Shown: positions 24,082 to 26,687 of the stretch, in pieces
Position numbering within the stretch: position 1 is the first letter of the stretch
Layout of the letters: each line of letters starts with the position of its first letter
Assembly: GCA_964468435.1 (NCBI GenBank)
Contig: CAYXVE010000064.1
Location: 1-26,687, forward strand
Length of the DNA: 26,687 bases
Source of the DNA: JBCCTX01 sp964468435
GTDB taxonomy: Bacteria > Bacteroidota > Bacteroidia > J057
Reading direction: 5' to 3'
Program-made: the position numbers and the translations under genes
The notes under the pieces: model-generated
Databases searched by the model: none
The model's input: only the letters and a program-made list of their open reading frames with translations
What the model was told of the DNA's origin: nothing

Positions 24082-24432
24082 ATGCGAAAAAGGATTATTT
24101 ACTTTTAAGAACTGCACCGCTTACAGGCACAACCCAAAAAGCTGCAAGAAGGGGTTTTTAGGAAATTATTTGAATTGGCTGAAATTGCGAAGATGGATGA
24201 ACAGGAGCGCTCCATCTATCAGGAAAGTTTGAAGAACTACTGGGATTTGAAAAGCTCGATGGATACTTATTACCAGGAAGGTTTTGAGGAGGAGGTAAAA
24301 GAAGGAGAAGAAAAAGGAAAAAAGCAAAAAGCCATCGCAATGGCACAGGTGATGATAGAAGCGGGAGAGCCAATAGAGAAGATTGTACAGTACACAGGCC
24401 TGAGCCGATTAGAAGTGGAAGCATTAAGGTAA
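24041..24432 (+). pseudogene. Frameshifted C-terminal remnant of a PD-(D/E)XK (Rpn-type) transposase
   Basis: From 24041 one frame reads GKLDELESECEKGLFTFKN; restoring one C at 24112/24113 continues it as LHRLQAQPKKLQEGVFRKLF, then ELAEIAKMDEQER, YQESLKNYWDLKSSMDT, a charged E-G/E-K-G repeat, and PIEKIVQYTGLSRLEVEAL up to TAA 24430-24432. This is the well-known C-terminal half of the Rpn family recombination-promoting nuclease/putative transposase (PD-(D/E)XK family transposase) of Bacteroidota: L-K-N-L-x-R-L, L-Q-E-x-V-F, A-E-I-A-K, S-L-K-x-Y-x-D, and the I-x-x-T-G-L-S end. The N-terminal nuclease core with its catalytic D and E/Q-x-K is absent. An 85-codon frame from a TTG at 24175 remains open and could still give a short peptide. 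It overlaps the 3' end of the cytochrome gene by about 40 nt, which marks the junction of an insertion or deletion. Confidence 0.8.
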
Positions 24433-24490
24433 CCATTGCCTGACAGGTGCTATCTGCCACAGTCATGCGCTTACATTAACTGGCGATGCA

Positions 24491-24531
24491 AGGCGTCGCG
24501 CCTCTCCGCTATATACAACTCATCGTGTATA
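24491..24531. terminator. Two adjacent hairpins between the transposase remnant and the TIR gene
   Basis: AGGCG (24491-24495) pairs with CGCCT (24499-24503) across TCG, and TATACA (24512-24517) pairs with TGTATA (24526-24531) across 8 nt. They lie in the 156-nt gap before the TIR gene. No clean T-run follows the GC stem, so a terminator function is tentative. Confidence 0.3.
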
Positions 24532-24533
24532 AA

Positions 24534-24563
24534 TTTGAATTTTTTACGCTAGTGATTATTTTG
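24534..24563 (+). promoter_or_regulatory. Possible Bacteroidota-type promoter of the TIR-nSTAND gene
   Basis: TTTG at 24534-24537 lies 19 nt upstream of TATTTTG at 24557-24563, one base short of TAnnTTTG, and the start codon is 26 nt further on. Both element order and spacing fit the phylum's housekeeping promoter; the -7 match is imperfect. Confidence 0.35.
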
Positions 24564-24588
24564 TGAGTAATTATAATTAATCCGATCC

Positions 24589-26687
24589 ATGCACATGATA
24601 CCCCTACGCGAAGGAGCCTTGTTTATCAACTACCGGAGAGATGACAGCACCGATTTTGCCCGGACCCTGGAACGTACCCTCGATCACGCCTTTGAAACAA
24701 AAAATGTTGCCTTTCGAGATGAGGGTGATATCCGGCTGACCCAAGACTGGAAGCAAAAGATATGGGGTGCATTGAAAAATGCAGAGATTTTATTGGCAGT
24801 GATCGGTCCCAAATGGGTGAGTAGCTTTGAGAAGTATCATGCTGATTCCGTAGCAGATGAGCGCAAGGAGTCAAACACAAATAAGATTACCGACTGGGTT
24901 CGTACTGAGATCGAATATGCCTTACGTGAAGGGTTGGACGTTGTACCTGTGCTTTTGCCTGGAGTAAATCTTCCTTCAACGGATGATGTTCCCGCCTATT
25001 TTCCCGAATCCCTGCACGAACTCCTCAACCGACAGGCTTTTACCATTGAAGCGCATCGAGAAGTAGAAAGCCTGGAAAAGTTAATTCGCAGCATCGATCA
25101 GTTGATAGGGATTCGTGCAGAAAGACCTTCACTAAATGTTCCGATTCCCACACTGGAACCCCTGGCGAGTTTGCCGCTCCATCAGGATTATGATAACAAA
25201 CTCTGGGAATTGGACGAACAAGACGAACCCCTGATAGCTGCTCCGTATCTGGGGCCTACCTTCTTTCAGGAGCATCATGCAGTGCTCTTTCACGGTAGGG
25301 AACGAGAAATCCGCCAACTTTTTCACATGGTGCGCAGAAGCCGGTTGAGTCTCCTGGATGGATATTCAGGATCGGGTAAGTCCTCCTTACTCCATGCAGG
25401 ACTGCTCCCTCGGATGAAGCATCTTGATCACTGGGTAATCTGGGAACCCATACGACGAAAAAGGGAGGCTGGAGGATTACACCATCAACTGGAAGTATTT
25501 ATTCAAGACATGGAACTACCTGAAGGGAAACGGGGCTTACTCATTCTCGATCAGGTGGAAGAGATGTATACCGATCCGTTGAAGGAGGAAGGTGCTCAGG
25601 AAATAGCCACCTTCGGAAAAGCACTGGATCAGCTGTTGGTATCCACCCCAAAACTTCATATCCTGCTGGCATTTCGCAGTGAATTCAAACGCAAAATCGA
25701 CTATGGGTTATTAGGTAAGTATGTACCGAAACATAATGCGGAGGCAGAATCCATGCCCCTGCTTCCGTTAACCCGGGAGGGGGTTCGGGCAGCAGCTTTA
25801 GGACCCTGTAAAGCTTCTTTCCAAAGAAAATTCAATTTGCGTATCCACGAATCCTGTGTGGAACACATCGTACAGGATTTTGTGGGGGATGATTTCAGCC
25901 CTTATGGGATTTTGCTGCAGATCCAGCTCAGGCAGCTTTGGGATGTTGCAAGTAATGGAAATAATATCCGTCGCGGTCAGCCCATTGTCTTCGACGTGGA
26001 TCTGTATACCACACACCGCCAGGGCGATCTGGATTGCTTTGTAGACGATCAACTCCACAAGATCAGCGAGCAGTACGACTGGGGCCACCGGATCGACAAA
26101 GGATTGGGGCTGGACGTATTGTATCTCTTTACTACAGAGGAAGGGACCGCCACGAGTTACAGGGAGAAAGATTTTGAGCTTGCTTATCAGCACATTGAAG
26201 ATCTGAACCCATTGGAACTGCTTCAGGCCTTCAAACGGGTGTATTTACTAACGGAAGCAGGTACCGAAGCAGGATCTACCCGCCTGGCTCACGACTCGCT
26301 GGCTAGAGTGATCCGTAGGAAGTATCTCAATTCAGATTACTGCGCCCAACGAGCCTGGCGCATTGTGGAGACCAAAGAACGGGAAGTAAAGCAAGGCTTT
26401 GAAAATGTATCCTTTAGTGAGTCGGATATAGCTTCTGTGGAGGAAGGAAGATACAATATGCGTAAGCTACCTGATGAGGTGGAAGCGATTTACCAGGCAG
26501 ATAAGAAGCGATATACCCGTCAGCGCGAGGAGCGCTTCACCCTGGCTTATGAAGCCGCTCAACGACATATCGAGCACCTGGAATACACTGATGCTATACA
26601 ACAACTCCGTATTGCACAGCGGGAAGACATCGATCCCGAACAAATCGCTACAATCGTACAGGAACTTCCCTGGCCACTGCGCTACCT
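24589..26687 (+). CDS. TIR-nSTAND NTPase protein (3'-truncated by the window end)
   Basis: An uninterrupted frame from ATG 24589 runs 699 codons to the window edge without a stop. Residues 8-125 are a TIR domain: GALFINYRRDDS, VAFRDEGDIRL, AEILLAVIGPKWV, and DWVRTEIEYAL, whose Glu107 matches the catalytic Glu of SARM1-type TIR NADases. Residues about 225-560 are an nSTAND-type P-loop NTPase: LFHGRERE, Walker A GYSGSGKSS (Lys264), GLLP, Walker B LLILDQVEE (Asp321), LLAFRSEFK, and a late RLAHDSLARVIRR block typical of the helical part. Residues about 630-699 are charged helices (EYTDAIQQLRIAQRED). A sensor or repeat region probably follows outside the window. There is no signal peptide, so it is cytoplasmic. 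Family knowledge points to ligand-triggered oligomerisation and NAD+ cleavage in anti-phage or conflict response. It stands just after a transposase remnant, as defence genes often do. ATG 24595 is an alternative start. Confidence 0.9.
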   Translation, partial: MHMIPLREGALFINYRRDDSTDFARTLERTLDHAFETKNVAFRDEGDIRLTQDWKQKIWGALKNAEILLAVIGPKWVSSFEKYHADSVADERKESNTNKITDWVRTEIEYALREGLDVVPVLLPGVNLPSTDDVPAYFPESLHELLNRQAFTIEAHREVESLEKLIRSIDQLIGIRAERPSLNVPIPTLEPLASLPLHQDYDNKLWELDEQDEPLIAAPYLGPTFFQEHHAVLFHGREREIRQLFHMVRRSRLSLLDGYSGSGKSSLLHAGLLPRMKHLDHWVIWEPIRRKREAGGLHHQLEVFIQDMELPEGKRGLLILDQVEEMYTDPLKEEGAQEIATFGKALDQLLVSTPKLHILLAFRSEFKRKIDYGLLGKYVPKHNAEAESMPLLPLTREGVRAAALGPCKASFQRKFNLRIHESCVEHIVQDFVGDDFSPYGILLQIQLRQLWDVASNGNNIRRGQPIVFDVDLYTTHRQGDLDCFVDDQLHKISEQYDWGHRIDKGLGLDVLYLFTTEEGTATSYREKDFELAYQHIEDLNPLELLQAFKRVYLLTEAGTEAGSTRLAHDSLARVIRRKYLNSDYCAQRAWRIVETKEREVKQGFENVSFSESDIASVEEGRYNMRKLPDEVEAIYQADKKRYTRQREERFTLAYEAAQRHIEHLEYTDAIQQLRIAQREDIDPEQIATIVQELPWPLRY

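Noticed and set aside
24041..24232. A 63-codon frame as an independent small gene
   Set aside because: Its first 24 residues fit the transposase family and the rest is out-of-frame translation after the one-base loss at 24112/24113.

Overview
The window reads as a chromosomal segment of a marine-type Bacteroidota bacterium, plausibly Saprospiria (Lewinella-like; inference). Grounds: AT-rich intergenic DNA with no clear Shine-Dalgarno sites, a microbial rhodopsin, OmpA and LamG secreted proteins, a TPR-CHAT protein beside an ECF sigma factor, a bifunctional-nuclease/UVR protein, and remnants of the Bacteroidota forms of GerW, EAD11 and PD-(D/E)XK transposase families. Composition is mosaic: bases 1261-1320 hold 44 G+C of 60, while bases 2341-2400 hold 7 of 60.

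Left part (1-5087, + strand): the tail of a TPR protein, a GC-rich membrane-anchored esterase, about 690 bp of very AT-rich DNA, then a tight two-gene unit of a microbial rhodopsin and a LamG-OmpA envelope protein 2 nt downstream. The rhodopsin keeps the Schiff-base Lys and both carboxylate counterions. It has Val where proteorhodopsin has its proton donor and Asn where it has the counterion-partner His.

Middle (5088-11695): a decayed EAD11-like adaptor domain, a large GAF-domain protein (+), then on the minus strand pdhA (pyruvate dehydrogenase E1 alpha), a BFN-UVR protein, an anti-sigma-like membrane TPR protein whose 3' end runs into a broken gerW gene, and an ECF sigma factor.

Right-middle (11802-17324, minus strand): a signal-peptide TPR-CHAT protease-like protein with a C-terminal membrane anchor, preceded by a secreted alpha/beta-hydrolase and a LamG protein. 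The order LamG, esterase, CHAT, sigma, anti-sigma is collinear. CHAT and the TPR domain of the putative anti-sigma should both face the periplasm, so a protease-controlled sigma pathway is a reasonable hypothesis.

Right (17325-26687): a GluR0-like ligand-gated K+ channel, divergent from a secreted lyase-like protein across a gap with two perfect inverted repeats; a transglutaminase-like membrane protein; a cytochrome c/beta-propeller lipoprotein with an abrupt internal change in base composition; a frameshifted PD-(D/E)XK transposase remnant; and, running off the window end, a 699+ residue TIR-nSTAND protein that is a candidate NADase immune/conflict protein. No rRNA, tRNA or CRISPR array was seen.
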